Below, one piece after another: positions 14,796-22,131 of a stretch of 30,516 nucleotides of DNA. The stretch is taken from NCBI GenBank assembly GCA_049700435.1, contig JBNAVK010000014.1:1-30516 (forward strand), written 5' to 3'. Below the pieces are notes generated by a model. The model saw only the letters and a program-made list of their open reading frames with translations, was not told where the DNA came from and searched no databases. The position numbers and the translations under genes were made by a program. The stretch comes from JAVZLH01 sp049700435. Lineage in GTDB: Archaea; Thermoproteota; Bathyarchaeia; Bathyarchaeales; Bathycorpusculaceae. Within the stretch, counting starts at the first letter, position 1. Each line of letters opens with the position of its first letter.

Positions 14796-15073
14796 AGGTG
14801 ACGCCAGACATAGTTCGATACGAGTTTATCGGAACAGAGGCCGCAGTTGCCAAAAGTAAACATCCGAGTTACATTGGAATACGCGGCAAAGTGATAGATG
14901 AAACAAAAAACACCTTCACGATTTTGCATGAAGGAAAGAGAAAAACCATCATAAAAGAGGCAGCGGTTTTCCACTTCCATTTTTCTGATGGAACAATCGT
15001 TGAAATTGATGGTAAACTCCTCGTGGGCAGACCTGAAGACCGTCTTAAAAAGTGCATTAGGAGGTTATGGTGA
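14792..15073 (+). CDS. rnp1: RNase P protein component 1 (Rpp29/Pop4)
   Basis: A 93-residue protein that with Rpp21 assists the RNase P RNA in maturing tRNA 5' ends. The Sm-like beta-barrel is seen in YIGIRGKVIDETKNTFTI (about 29-46), the following KRKTIIKEAAVFHFHF, and the GKLLVGRPEDRLKK C-terminal segment, which is diagnostic for archaeal p29. Placement between L29 and S17 is the conserved archaeal position. The ATG overlaps the L29 stop by four bases, and its TGA shares a base with the S17 ATG (TGATG). Confidence 0.95.
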   Translation: MKVTPDIVRYEFIGTEAAVAKSKHPSYIGIRGKVIDETKNTFTILHEGKRKTIIKEAAVFHFHFSDGTIVEIDGKLLVGRPEDRLKKCIRRLW

Positions 15074-15393
15074 TGTCTTTAATGTTCAAAAAGCCCAAAG
15101 AGTCATGCAGCGACAGAAACTGCCCATTTCACGGTGACCTTCCGGTAAGAGGACGCATCTTGGAAGGAGTTGTTGTAAGCTCAAAAATGGACAAAACAGT
15201 TATAGTGAAACGCGAATACCTCCATTACATTCCAAAATTTCTTAGGTACGAGAGAAGGTATAGCCGCATACCATCCCACAACCCTCCATGCATAAACGCA
15301 AAAGAAGGGGACCGCGTTACGATAGCGGAATGCCGCCCAATAAGCAAAACCGTGTCGTTTGTCGTTGTCGAAAAACACGGGGAGGGAGAATAG
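15073..15393 (+). CDS. rps17: Small-subunit ribosomal protein uS17
   Basis: A 106-residue S17 binding 16S rRNA early in 30S assembly. An OB-fold core is recognised by RGRILEGVVVSSKMDKTVIV and the following REYLHYIPKFLRYERR, then HNPPCINAKEGDRV. The N-terminal CSDRNCPFHG with two Cys and a His is the usual archaeal extension. The start is taken as ATG 15073 because GGAGG (15060-15064) is eight bases upstream; ATG 15067 would be only two bases from that site. It adjoins L14. Confidence 0.95.
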   Translation: MSLMFKKPKESCSDRNCPFHGDLPVRGRILEGVVVSSKMDKTVIVKREYLHYIPKFLRYERRYSRIPSHNPPCINAKEGDRVTIAECRPISKTVSFVVVEKHGEGE

Positions 15394-15394
15394 C

Positions 15395-15835
15395 ATGGCG
15401 GCGAAGGCTAAACAGAGAGCTCTAGTTGCGAAGGGAATGCTTGGACATGGACCGAAAATATCTAGGGGGCTGCCCACGGGCTCAATGTTAAAGTGCGCTG
15501 ACAACACTGGAGCCAGAGAACTACGTTTAGTCCAAGTTATGGGCTATAAGGGAAGGTTGAGGCGCTATCCATCAGCTGCTGTTGGTGATAGGGTAGTTGT
15601 CTCAGTCAGACATGGAACCCCGGACATGAGAAAGAAAATTTTCCAAGCTGTTATCGTGAGGCAGAGAAAACCCTACAGAAGAACTGACGGTGTCTGGGTT
15701 CAGTTTGAAGATAACGCTGCTGTGATAATAACTCCAGATGGGGAAATGAAGGGTTCAGAGATTCGCGGTCCCGTAGCGAGGGAGGCTGCGGAAAGATGGC
15801 CAAGGATAGCTAGTGCCGCCAGCATAATAATATAG
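15395..15835 (+). CDS. rpl14: Large-subunit ribosomal protein uL14
   Basis: L14 (146 residues) sits at the subunit interface of the ribosome. The family signature begins GSMLKCADNTGARELRLVQV, with VGDRVVVSVRHGTPDMRKK and VIVRQRKPYRR downstream, and it ends in the usual GPVAREAAERWPRIASAAS. ATG 15395, just after the S17 stop, gives the normal archaeal N-terminus. The frame stays open upstream inside rps17, but those 12 extra codons have no family support. L24 follows after 11 bases. Confidence 0.96.
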   Translation: MAAKAKQRALVAKGMLGHGPKISRGLPTGSMLKCADNTGARELRLVQVMGYKGRLRRYPSAAVGDRVVVSVRHGTPDMRKKIFQAVIVRQRKPYRRTDGVWVQFEDNAAVIITPDGEMKGSEIRGPVAREAAERWPRIASAASIII

Positions 15836-15846
15836 GGTGAGAATGC

Positions 15847-16449
15847 ATGCAAACACTAAAACCAACGGCAAAACCGTCAAAACAAAGAAAAATGCTGCAT
15901 CAAGCACCAGACCACATACGCCACAAGCTTTTCGCTGCTCCCCTTTCGCCTGAACTTAAAGCCGAATATGGAGTAAACGCTGTACCTGTGAGAAGCGGTG
16001 ACACAGTTCGCATTATGCGTGGAGACCATAAGGGATTTGAAGGAAAAATCACCCGCGTAGACAAAAAGAAATTCCGATTATACGTGGAAGGTTTGACAAG
16101 GGAAAAGGTTGATGGGACAACAATATTTGTTCCAATCCATCCATCCAAAGTCATGATTACACGCCTAAACCTCGATGACAAATGGCGAAAAGGAGTTTTA
16201 GAAAGGAAAAAAGAGGGCCGCAAGGAATTGGAAAAAGCCGTTGAAGTGAAAGAGGAGGTCGTTGAAGAAAAAATAGCTGTAGAAGAGACGAAACCCCCAG
16301 AAAAGAAACCGAGGAAAAGAAAAAGAGAAGTTGTGAAAAAGCCGACGAAAAAGAAGGCAAAAGCCGAGAAGGCTGAAGAAAAAGAGTCTAAAGCAAAAAA
16401 GCCAAAGAAAAAACGCAAAACCACAAAGAAAAAAGAGGGAGAGGAATAA
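15847..16449 (+). CDS. rpl24: Large-subunit ribosomal protein uL24 with long charged C-terminal tail
   Basis: The first ~117 residues are a standard archaeal L24/L26: a basic helix (KQRKMLHQAPDHIRHKLFAA), then a KOW motif (about 50-77, RSGDTVRIMRGDHKGFEGK) and the segment ending IHPSKVMITRLNLD. It is an early assembly protein of the 50S subunit near the tunnel exit. Residues 118-200 are an added low-complexity tail, first Glu/Lys/Val-rich and then almost wholly Lys/Arg/Glu with Pro, so the protein is about 80 residues longer than usual. Such a tail is likely disordered and RNA-interacting (inference). GGGTGA at about 15835-15840 is well spaced before ATG 15847. Confidence 0.95.
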   Translation: MQTLKPTAKPSKQRKMLHQAPDHIRHKLFAAPLSPELKAEYGVNAVPVRSGDTVRIMRGDHKGFEGKITRVDKKKFRLYVEGLTREKVDGTTIFVPIHPSKVMITRLNLDDKWRKGVLERKKEGRKELEKAVEVKEEVVEEKIAVEETKPPEKKPRKRKREVVKKPTKKKAKAEKAEEKESKAKKPKKKRKTTKKKEGEE

Positions 16450-16452
16450 ACT

Positions 16453-17220
16453 TTGGGTAAAAAAGGTGGATCAACAGGGTTAAAGCGGAAATCTGCTCCG
16501 AAATTCTGGCCCATTCCAAGAAAGGAATTTGTGTGGGCTGTAAAACCTTCTCCGGGACCACATTCTCTAGAAAATTGCTTGCCCCTAGCCATAGTTCTGC
16601 GAGACATCCTCAAGTTTGCTGAGACAAGAAAAGAGGCTAAACTTATAGTTTCGCAAGGGAAGATTTACGTTGATGGCAAAATTAGACGAAAGGACAGTTT
16701 CCCTGTGGGGCTTATGGACGTAATTGCAATGCCGGAAGCAAACACTTTCTTCCGCGTTTTGCCTTCGCATAAAGGTTTCATCCTTCACAAAATTGACAAA
16801 GAAGAAACAAGCTTCAAGCTATGTCGAATAGAAAGCAAAATCCGCGTCAAAAAGGGTCACGTACAACTCGGTCTTCATGATGGCTCCAATATACTAGTGA
16901 AAGTTACAGATCCCAAAAATCCACAAGAGGATGTTTATGAAACTTTAGACACTTTGAAGATAAGTCTTCCAGATAGGCGGATTGTGGAACATGTGAAGAT
17001 AAAAGAAAATGTTTTCGCAATGATAATTGGTGGAAAAAACATTGGGAAATACGGTAAAATAGTGGAGATTAAAAGGGCGAAAGGCGAGAGACGGAGAAAC
17101 GCTTTAGTGGTGATTGAAGACGAGAAAGGCAACCGTTACCAAACAATACTGAACTTTGTTTTCGCGTTAGGCGAGACAAAACCACTTATATCAATACCGG
17201 AGGTGGCTGCCGTTGTCTGA
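16453..17220 (+). CDS. rps4e: Small-subunit ribosomal protein eS4
   Basis: A 255-residue S4e found only in archaea and eukaryotes. It opens with the conserved GLKRKSAPKFWPIPRKEFVW, has an S4-like RNA-binding segment (REAKLIVSQGKIYVDGKIRR is the key stretch around residues 57-76), a central domain, and a KOW-type C-terminal part with IIGGKNIGKYGKIVEI. The start is TTG 16453, three bases after the L24 stop; the next Met is far inside the domain. Its last eight bases overlap the L5 start. Length and gene position match other archaea. Confidence 0.96.
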   Translation: MGKKGGSTGLKRKSAPKFWPIPRKEFVWAVKPSPGPHSLENCLPLAIVLRDILKFAETRKEAKLIVSQGKIYVDGKIRRKDSFPVGLMDVIAMPEANTFFRVLPSHKGFILHKIDKEETSFKLCRIESKIRVKKGHVQLGLHDGSNILVKVTDPKNPQEDVYETLDTLKISLPDRRIVEHVKIKENVFAMIIGGKNIGKYGKIVEIKRAKGERRRNALVVIEDEKGNRYQTILNFVFALGETKPLISIPEVAAVV

Positions 17221-17752
17221 GGACGAAATCCGTAAGAAATGGGAAGAACATCCCATGCTGAAGCCAAGGATTGAAAAAGTCGTCGTTAACATCAGCGTTG
17301 GGAAATCTGGAGAGCCATTAGAAAAGGCTGCAAAGGTTTTAAAGGATTTGACAACTCAAACGCCTTGTAAACGGAAAGCAAAGAAGACAATCAGGGATTT
17401 CGGAATTAGGAAAGGCGAACCAATAGCATGTATAGTTACGCTTAGAAAGCAAAAAGCGATAGATTTCTTGAAGAAGGTTCTACCAGTAATCGATAACAAA
17501 ATTCCAAAGGAAAGTTTTGACAAGCACGGCAACTTCTCCTTCGGCATAAAGGAACACATAGAAATAGCAGGTGTAAAATACGACCCTGATGTTGGCATAT
17601 TTGGAATGGATGTCTGCGTCACCCTCAGCCGCCCCGGATATCGCGTGAAAGAACGGCGAATTGAGAAAACGAATATTGGCTCAAGGCATATTTTGACACC
17701 TGAAGAAGCTAAAGTTTTCCTGAAAGATGCCATAGGGGTGGAAATTGTTTAG
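17213..17752 (+). CDS. rpl5: Large-subunit ribosomal protein uL5
   Basis: L5 (179 residues) binds 5S rRNA in the central protuberance. Family segments are visible: NPMLKPRIEKVVVNI-like WEEHPMLKPRIEKVVVNISV, then TPCKRKAKKTIRDFGIRKGEPIA (about 45-67), FGIKEHIEIAGVKYDPDVGI, and GMDVCVTLSRPGYRV. The start TTG 17213 overlaps the S4e stop and is supported by the strong GGAGGTGG at 17199-17206 with six-base spacing. The final residues AKVFLKDAIGVEIV are typical. S14 follows after 11 bases. Confidence 0.96.
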   Translation: MSEDEIRKKWEEHPMLKPRIEKVVVNISVGKSGEPLEKAAKVLKDLTTQTPCKRKAKKTIRDFGIRKGEPIACIVTLRKQKAIDFLKKVLPVIDNKIPKESFDKHGNFSFGIKEHIEIAGVKYDPDVGIFGMDVCVTLSRPGYRVKERRIEKTNIGSRHILTPEEAKVFLKDAIGVEIV

Positions 17753-17763
17753 AAGGGGATAAT

Positions 17764-17928
17764 ATGGCTAAACATAAGCCTAAAAAGGAAAGAAAGTATG
17801 GCAAGGGCGCTAGGCCATGCAGCAGATGCGGATCTTATGGGCCCGTCATTAGGCGTTATAATTTATATTTGTGTCGGCATTGTTTTAGGGAAGTAGCTAA
17901 AAAACTCGGTTTCAAAAAGTATGAGTAG
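17764..17928 (+). CDS. rps14: Small-subunit ribosomal protein uS14, zinc-binding type
   Basis: A 54-residue protein reading MAKHKPKKERKYGKGARPCS, then a zinc site with Cys19/Cys22 and Cys37/Cys40, and ending in KKLGFKKYE. It belongs to the 30S head and binds zinc through the four cysteines, the usual archaeal form. It is short enough to be missed by length-filtered gene calling. AGGGGATA lies a few bases before the ATG (about 17753-17760). Its last codons overlap an alternative upstream start of rps8. Position between L5 and S8 is conserved. Confidence 0.95.
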   Translation: MAKHKPKKERKYGKGARPCSRCGSYGPVIRRYNLYLCRHCFREVAKKLGFKKYE

Positions 17929-17941
17929 CGAGGAAAACCTC

Positions 17942-18325
17942 ATGGATACTTTGACAAATGGCTTAACAACAATCATAAACAACGAGATGCGAAACAAGCG
18001 GGAGTGCATAATCAGCCCAGCCTCTAAACTTTTGGGGCGGGTGTTGAGAATTATGCAGTTAAACGGTTACATTGGGGAGTTCGAGTTTATTGATGACGGA
18101 CGCTCTGGGAAATTTAAGGTTCAGCTTTTGGGAAGAATAAATAAGTGTGGAGCCATAAAACCGCGTTTCCCTGTTGGAATAGAAGAATTTGAAGAATGGG
18201 AGAAAAAGTTTCTTCCATCAAGAGACATCGGCATCTTAATTGTTTCAACTCCTAAAGGAGTGGTGTCTCATAAAGAGGCTAAGGAAAAGCGTGTGGGGGG
18301 CAGACTGCTAGCTTTTGTCTATTAG
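17942..18325 (+). CDS. rps8: Small-subunit ribosomal protein uS8
   Basis: S8 (127 residues from ATG 17942) binds the central domain of 16S rRNA. It starts MDTLTNGLTTIINNEMRNKR, matching the common MDPLANAL opening, and ends with the archaeal C-terminal motif SRDIGILIVSTPKGVVSHKE and GGRLLAFVY. GAGGA (17930-17934) lies seven bases before ATG 17942. ATG 17921, overlapping rps14 by eight bases, would add seven residues but lacks a ribosome binding site. Sequence is complete and unremarkable. Confidence 0.95.
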   Translation: MDTLTNGLTTIINNEMRNKRECIISPASKLLGRVLRIMQLNGYIGEFEFIDDGRSGKFKVQLLGRINKCGAIKPRFPVGIEEFEEWEKKFLPSRDIGILIVSTPKGVVSHKEAKEKRVGGRLLAFVY

Positions 18326-18339
18326 AAAGGTGTCATTGT

Positions 18340-18888
18340 ATGCGGGCTGTTGAAATCTCAAGAACTATTCAAGTTCCAGAAGATGTCGAAGTGACTGTTG
18401 AAGGAAGAAAGGTAACCGTTAAAGGAGCGAAGGGGACATTAACCCGCGATTTTTCCCAAGCCCCAGTTTCAATAGAGGTTAATGAGAAAACAATCCGAGT
18501 TTGGGCCGAATGGCCCCGCAAAAAAGAGGCCTCTCTCGTGGGCACAATCTGTTCTCATATCCAAAACATGATTACGGGAGTTAGGAAAGGTTTTTCGTAT
18601 AAGCTCAAGATAGTTTTCTCTCATTTTCCAATTTCGGTCAAAGTCAAGGACAAATTGGTTTTAATAGAAAATTTTACTGGAGAGCGAAACCCAAGGAAAG
18701 CCAAGATCATCGGAGACGTGCAAGTTAAGGTTCAAAGCGAAGACATAATAGTTCAAGGCATAAACATTGAAGACGTAAGCAAAACAGCAGCAAACATCGA
18801 GCAAGCCACCAAAGTGAAAAGAAAAGACCCGCGGGTTTTCTTGGACGGCATATACATATATGAGCGCAGCGAGGGAATGGAGGCATGA
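18340..18888 (+). CDS. rpl6: Large-subunit ribosomal protein uL6
   Basis: L6 (182 residues) lies near the factor-binding region of the 50S subunit. Two repeated L6 domains are present; the first contains VPEDVEVTVEGRKVTVKGAK and the second VKVKDKLVLIENFTGERNPR, ending with VQGINIEDVSKTAANIEQAT and the signature KRKDPRVFLDGIYIYER. The ATG at 18340 follows an AAGGTG site, and the stop overlaps L32e by four bases (ATGA). Typical archaeal length. Confidence 0.96.
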   Translation: MRAVEISRTIQVPEDVEVTVEGRKVTVKGAKGTLTRDFSQAPVSIEVNEKTIRVWAEWPRKKEASLVGTICSHIQNMITGVRKGFSYKLKIVFSHFPISVKVKDKLVLIENFTGERNPRKAKIIGDVQVKVQSEDIIVQGINIEDVSKTAANIEQATKVKRKDPRVFLDGIYIYERSEGMEA

Positions 18889-19409
18889 TAGAGCAAAAAG
18901 CCCTTAAAATGCGGGAACGTGTCAAAAAGAAAAAGCCAAGCTTCGTTAGGCAAGAAAGCTGGCGGTACATGCGATTAAAAGAGAACTGGCGTAAACCAAA
19001 AGGCATAGACAACAAAATGCGAAGGAAAATCAAAGGTTGGCCGCCAACAGTAAACGTTGGCTATAGGGGACCAAAAGCTGTTAGGGGGCTTCATCCATCA
19101 GGCTACAAGGAGGTTTTAGTGCATAACCTAGATGAACTTAAGGAAGTCGACCCTAAAACTCAAGTTGTGCGCATTGCCCACACGGTTGGTAAGAGAAAAA
19201 GGACTAAAATCATTGCTGAGGCAAGAAAGAAAAAAATTACCATCATCAATCTCAAAGAAGTCAAGGAGAAAGTTGAAGAGAAGAAGGAGAAACTGGAAGA
19301 GGAGACAAAGGAGATAGAAAAGGAGGAAGAAAAGAAGGTCGAAGAGGAAAAACCGAAAGAGAGACGGAAAAGGAAAAGAAAAAGTGAGGGCGGTGCCAAA
19401 AAAGGATGA
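18885..19409 (+). CDS. rpl32e: Large-subunit ribosomal protein eL32 with Glu/Lys-rich tail
   Basis: An archaeal/eukaryotic L32e (174 residues). The core motif region is PSFVRQESWRYMRLKENWRK, then GIDNKMRRKIKGWPPTVNVGYR and the segment LHPSGYKEVLVHN, followed by the strand region VVRIAHTVGKRKRTKII. From about residue 118 to the end there is a charged tail of alternating Glu and Lys runs, then an Arg/Lys block ending GGAKKG. This tail may form a helix or be disordered; the neighbouring L24 has a similar extension. It overlaps L6 and L19e by four bases each, so translation is coupled. Confidence 0.95.
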   Translation: MIEQKALKMRERVKKKKPSFVRQESWRYMRLKENWRKPKGIDNKMRRKIKGWPPTVNVGYRGPKAVRGLHPSGYKEVLVHNLDELKEVDPKTQVVRIAHTVGKRKRTKIIAEARKKKITIINLKEVKEKVEEKKEKLEEETKEIEKEEEKKVEEEKPKERRKRKRKSEGGAKKG

Positions 19410-19861
19410 CGAGGCTTAAAAGTCAGCGACGTCTCGCAGCCAACATATTAAAGGTTGGGCAAAACAGGGTTTGGATAGACCCTGAAAAGATAGATGATGT
19501 TGAAACTGCAATAACAAGAGAGGAGATTCGTAAACTAATCCATGAAGGCGTTATCAAACCATTGCCAGAAGAGGGTGTAAGCCGAGCAAGAGCTCGAGCG
19601 GCGCACTTAAAGAAGAAAGTTGGAAGGCGACGTGGACCAGGAAGCAGAAGCGGTGCACATCATGCAAAAATTTCAAAGAAAGATGCTTGGATGGCTAAGA
19701 TTAGGGCTTTGAGGAAGAGGCTTCGTGAATTAAAGGCAGATAGGATCATTACGGAAGTAACTTATCGAAAGCTCTACAAGATGGCAAGCAGTGGAAGATT
19801 TACGTCAGTCGCTGATTTAGAACGTCACTTAAAAGCGCAGGGGCTCTGGAGGAAGCGCTGA
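19406..19861 (+). CDS. rpl19e: Large-subunit ribosomal protein eL19
   Basis: L19e (151 residues), an all-helical protein exclusive to archaea and eukaryotes that contributes an inter-subunit bridge. Recognised by LKSQRRLAANILKVGQNRVW, IDPEKIDDVETAITREEIRK, the glycine/arginine region KKKVGRRRGPGSRSGAHHAK (about 72-91), and WMAKIRALRKRLRELKADR. Start ATG 19406 overlaps the L32e stop, and the stop shares a base with the L18 ATG. Normal length. Confidence 0.96.
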   Translation: MTRLKSQRRLAANILKVGQNRVWIDPEKIDDVETAITREEIRKLIHEGVIKPLPEEGVSRARARAAHLKKKVGRRRGPGSRSGAHHAKISKKDAWMAKIRALRKRLRELKADRIITEVTYRKLYKMASSGRFTSVADLERHLKAQGLWRKR

Positions 19862-20481
19862 TGGCTCGAAATGCACGCTATTGTGTTCCATTTCGGCGGA
19901 GAAGAGAGGGAAAAACAGATTACAGGAAGAGGAAAGCATTAGCGCTTTCCGGTAAACCTCGCCTCGTTGTACGCAAAACATTAAACAACATGATCGCTCA
20001 AATTGTTGTCGCCAAGCCCCATGGAGACGAGGTTTTGGTTTCGGCGCATAGCAGAGAGCTAACAAGAAAGTATGGATGGAGGGCTCCTAGGGGAAACATT
20101 CCAACTGCTTATTTAACTGGGCTTCTATGCGGATTAAAGGCTAAGGCTAAAGGCATAAGTGAGGCAATTTTGGACATCGGTCTACACTTTCCTTCTAGGG
20201 GCTCAAGGGTTCTGACAGTGTTGAAGGGCGCTTTAGACGCTGGAATGAGTATCCCGCATAGCGAGGAGAAACTTCCGGATGAAAAAAGGGTTAGAGGAGA
20301 ACACATAGCGCAGTATGCAAAGACTCTTGCTTCTAACCCCACAGAGTACAATCTTCGATTCTCAAAGTATTTGGAAAATAAGCTTCAACCAGAAAGTCTT
20401 CCAGAACATTTTGAAGAGGTCAAAAAAGCCATAACCGCCGAGTTTGAGAGCGGAGGTAAAAAAGTTGACAACAGAAAGTAG
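19861..20481 (+). CDS. rpl18: Large-subunit ribosomal protein uL18 (archaeal long form)
   Basis: A 206-residue L18 that binds 5S rRNA together with L5. The archaeal/eukaryotic L5e-like start YCVPFRRRREGKTDYRKRKA is followed by SGKPRLVVRKTLNNMIAQIV, then GLLCGLKAKAKGISEAILDI and the segment VLKGALDAGMSIPHSEEKLP. The C-terminal helical extension (EYNLRFSKYLENKLQPESLP) is normal for archaea. The last 17 bases overlap the preferred rps5 start, whose ribosome binding site lies inside this gene. Confidence 0.95.
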   Translation: MARNARYCVPFRRRREGKTDYRKRKALALSGKPRLVVRKTLNNMIAQIVVAKPHGDEVLVSAHSRELTRKYGWRAPRGNIPTAYLTGLLCGLKAKAKGISEAILDIGLHFPSRGSRVLTVLKGALDAGMSIPHSEEKLPDEKRVRGEHIAQYAKTLASNPTEYNLRFSKYLENKLQPESLPEHFEEVKKAITAEFESGGKKVDNRK

Positions 20482-21106
20482 AACGGCTGAAAGTTTGGAG
20501 CACTGGGTTCCCAAAACCCGTATTGGAAAAATGATTCAAGAAGGCAAAATCACGTCAATAGAAGAAATCTTTTTGGGCGGTTTCAAAATCCGTGAACCCC
20601 AAATTGTCGACGCCCTGCTTCCGGATATTCAAGAAGAAGTTATAAACATAAACCTGGTTCAAAAACAAACAGACGCTGGCGAAAAGTCGAGGTTTAAGGC
20701 AATTGTGGCCGTTGGAAACAGGGACGGATACATAGGTTTAGGATCTGGGAAAGCAAGCCAGGTGCGAACAGCCATAGAGAAGGCTGCCGCGGACGCTCGC
20801 CTAAACCTAGTTCCTGTTAGGCGTGGTTGTGGAAGTTGGGAGTGCGGTTGTGGCAAACCTCACTCGGTGCCCTTCCAGGTTGAAGGCAAATGTGGTGGTG
20901 TAAAAATAGTTGTGGTTCCTGGACCAAGAGGTTTGGGTCTAGTTGCAAGTGAAGTTGCAAAAGTGATTTTAGGCTTGGCTGGAATCAAGGACTGCTGGAC
21001 CAGGAGTTATGGTTCAACAAGAACTGTCCCCTCCTTTGCATATGCCGTCTTTGACGCGTTAAAGAAAACCTACAGCCTAATAACTCCGATAGACTGGGTG
21101 AGGTAG
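20465..21106 (+). CDS. rps5: Small-subunit ribosomal protein uS5
   Basis: S5 (213 residues from TTG 20465) at the mRNA entrance of the 30S subunit, important for decoding fidelity. The double-stranded-RNA-like domain is marked by GEKSRFKAIVAVGNRDGYIG and GLGSGKASQVRTAIEKAAAD, and the C-terminal domain by VVVPGPRGLGLVASEVAKVI. The chosen TTG has GGAGGT (20452-20457) seven bases upstream; TTG 20444, also in frame, would include that site inside the coding sequence. The archaeal insertion with Cys (RRGCGSWECGCGKPHSVPF) is present. Confidence 0.95.
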   Translation: MTTESRTAESLEHWVPKTRIGKMIQEGKITSIEEIFLGGFKIREPQIVDALLPDIQEEVININLVQKQTDAGEKSRFKAIVAVGNRDGYIGLGSGKASQVRTAIEKAAADARLNLVPVRRGCGSWECGCGKPHSVPFQVEGKCGGVKIVVVPGPRGLGLVASEVAKVILGLAGIKDCWTRSYGSTRTVPSFAYAVFDALKKTYSLITPIDWVR

Positions 21107-21595
21107 TTGGGTGAGAAAATCGAAGAACGCAAATGCTTGGCGGTTGTAAGAGTTCGCGGAACCATAAGCGCCTCAAAAGAGGTTAGAGAAACCCTAAAAA
21201 TGCTCCATCTAACAAGAAACAACTACGCCGTACTAATTGATAATAGACCGTCATTTCTTGGAATGCTGAAAACAGCGCAGAGCTTCATAACATGGGGTGA
21301 GGCATCGGAAGAGACGGTTCATCTTCTAATGAAGGAAAAGGGAGAACTCGTCGGAAAAAAGAGATTAACAGACGAGTATGCACAGAAGATTAGTTATAAA
21401 TCATTAGAAGAGCTTGCAGACGCTGTTTTCAGCTGCCGCGCCGAATACTGGAAACTGCCAAATATTAAGCCAGTTTTTAGGCTTCACCCGCCCACGAAGG
21501 GTTTTAAGGGAAAAATAAAGAAGAGCTACGGTATGGGCGGCGAACTTGGCTATCGAGGAGAAAAAATTAACGAACTCATAAAGCGGATGATCTAA
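21107..21595 (+). CDS. rpl30: Large-subunit ribosomal protein uL30 (archaeal long form)
   Basis: L30 (162 residues), longer than the bacterial protein as in L7-type eukaryotic relatives. Core motifs are CLAVVRVRGTISASKEVRET and LKMLHLTRNNYAVLIDNRPS; the C-terminal archaeal segment has VFRLHPPTKGFKGKIKKSYG and GGELGYRGEKINELIKRMI. The TTG start at 21107 directly abuts the S5 stop, with GGGTGAGG a few bases upstream. It is the last gene of the first ribosomal transcription unit: a 74-base gap with a T-run and a new TATA-like box follows. Confidence 0.95.
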   Translation: MGEKIEERKCLAVVRVRGTISASKEVRETLKMLHLTRNNYAVLIDNRPSFLGMLKTAQSFITWGEASEETVHLLMKEKGELVGKKRLTDEYAQKISYKSLEELADAVFSCRAEYWKLPNIKPVFRLHPPTKGFKGKIKKSYGMGGELGYRGEKINELIKRMI

Positions 21596-21669
21596 GCTTT
21601 TAACATTTTTCTATCCGATACATTTTATAGCCACTTTTGAAATGCCATTGTATCCGAGGGGAGAGTTGA
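21596..21669 (+). promoter_or_regulatory. Probable internal promoter before the Hsp20-like gene
   Basis: After L30 there is a short T-run (ATTTTTC near 21605), then TTTTATAG at 21623-21630, which predicts a transcript start near 21652. GGGGAG at 21658-21663 follows, six bases before TTG 21670. This layout resembles the leader before L22 and suggests that the Hsp20-L15-SecY part is transcribed, at least partly, on its own. Confidence 0.5.
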
Positions 21670-22128
21670 TTGAGCGCGAGATGGCGAAGAAACAGGAAGC
21701 CACGGAAGCGATTCAATGTTGTAGCAAGACGCAGTGGAACCCGCGAAAAGAACTTTTCTAGAATATTTCGGGTTAAGAATCCTAAGGGCAAATGGCGGGC
21801 TTATCCATACAAGTATCTTGCACCAAAAAGCCTCGCGGTGAAAGAGTACAAGTGGATGGAGCCTCTTATAGATGTTCTTGAAGACAAGGATGAAATTGTT
21901 GTTGTTGCGGGGCTGGCTGGTTTCAAGAGAGAAGATCTTAAAATCCGTGCAGAACATAAACAGTTGATATTATCCGCTGAGGCTGTAGACCGCAAATACC
22001 ATAAGAGCCTAAATCTTCCAGAAAAAGTTGTTCCAACCACAATGCGTACAACATATAAGAATGGTGTGCTTGAAATAAGGTTAAAAAGGGCTGTTGAAGA
22101 GAAACCAATAGATAAATTAGCTGGTTAA
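21670..22128 (+). CDS. Hsp20/alpha-crystallin-like protein with a basic N-terminus, inside the ribosomal operon
   Basis: A 152-residue protein. Residues about 64-140 form an alpha-crystallin domain: PLIDVLEDKDEIVVVAGLAG, then FKREDLKIRAEHKQLILSAE, and the diagnostic NGVLEIRLKR near 131-140. Small heat-shock proteins bind unfolding proteins as oligomers. Residues 1-60 are unusual for the family: 21 Lys/Arg, beginning SARWRRNRKPRKRF, resembling a ribosomal-protein or RNA-binding extension. The C-terminus (EEKPIDKLAG) has no clear IxI oligomerisation motif. TTG 21670 is supported by GGGGAG six bases upstream. The gene lies between L30 and L15, which normally adjoin, so it may act on ribosomes or nascent proteins (inference). 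Confidence 0.85.
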   Translation: MSARWRRNRKPRKRFNVVARRSGTREKNFSRIFRVKNPKGKWRAYPYKYLAPKSLAVKEYKWMEPLIDVLEDKDEIVVVAGLAGFKREDLKIRAEHKQLILSAEAVDRKYHKSLNLPEKVVPTTMRTTYKNGVLEIRLKRAVEEKPIDKLAG

Positions 22129-22131
22129 AAA

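Noticed and set aside
14363..14980. Minus-strand open frame (205 codons) opposite S3, L29 and Rpp29
   Set aside because: It crosses three well-supported overlapping genes and shows no family motif.
15900..16613. Minus-strand open frame (237 codons) opposite L24 and S4e
   Set aside because: It mirrors the Lys-rich tail of L24 as Phe/Ser runs, and both + strand genes are certain.
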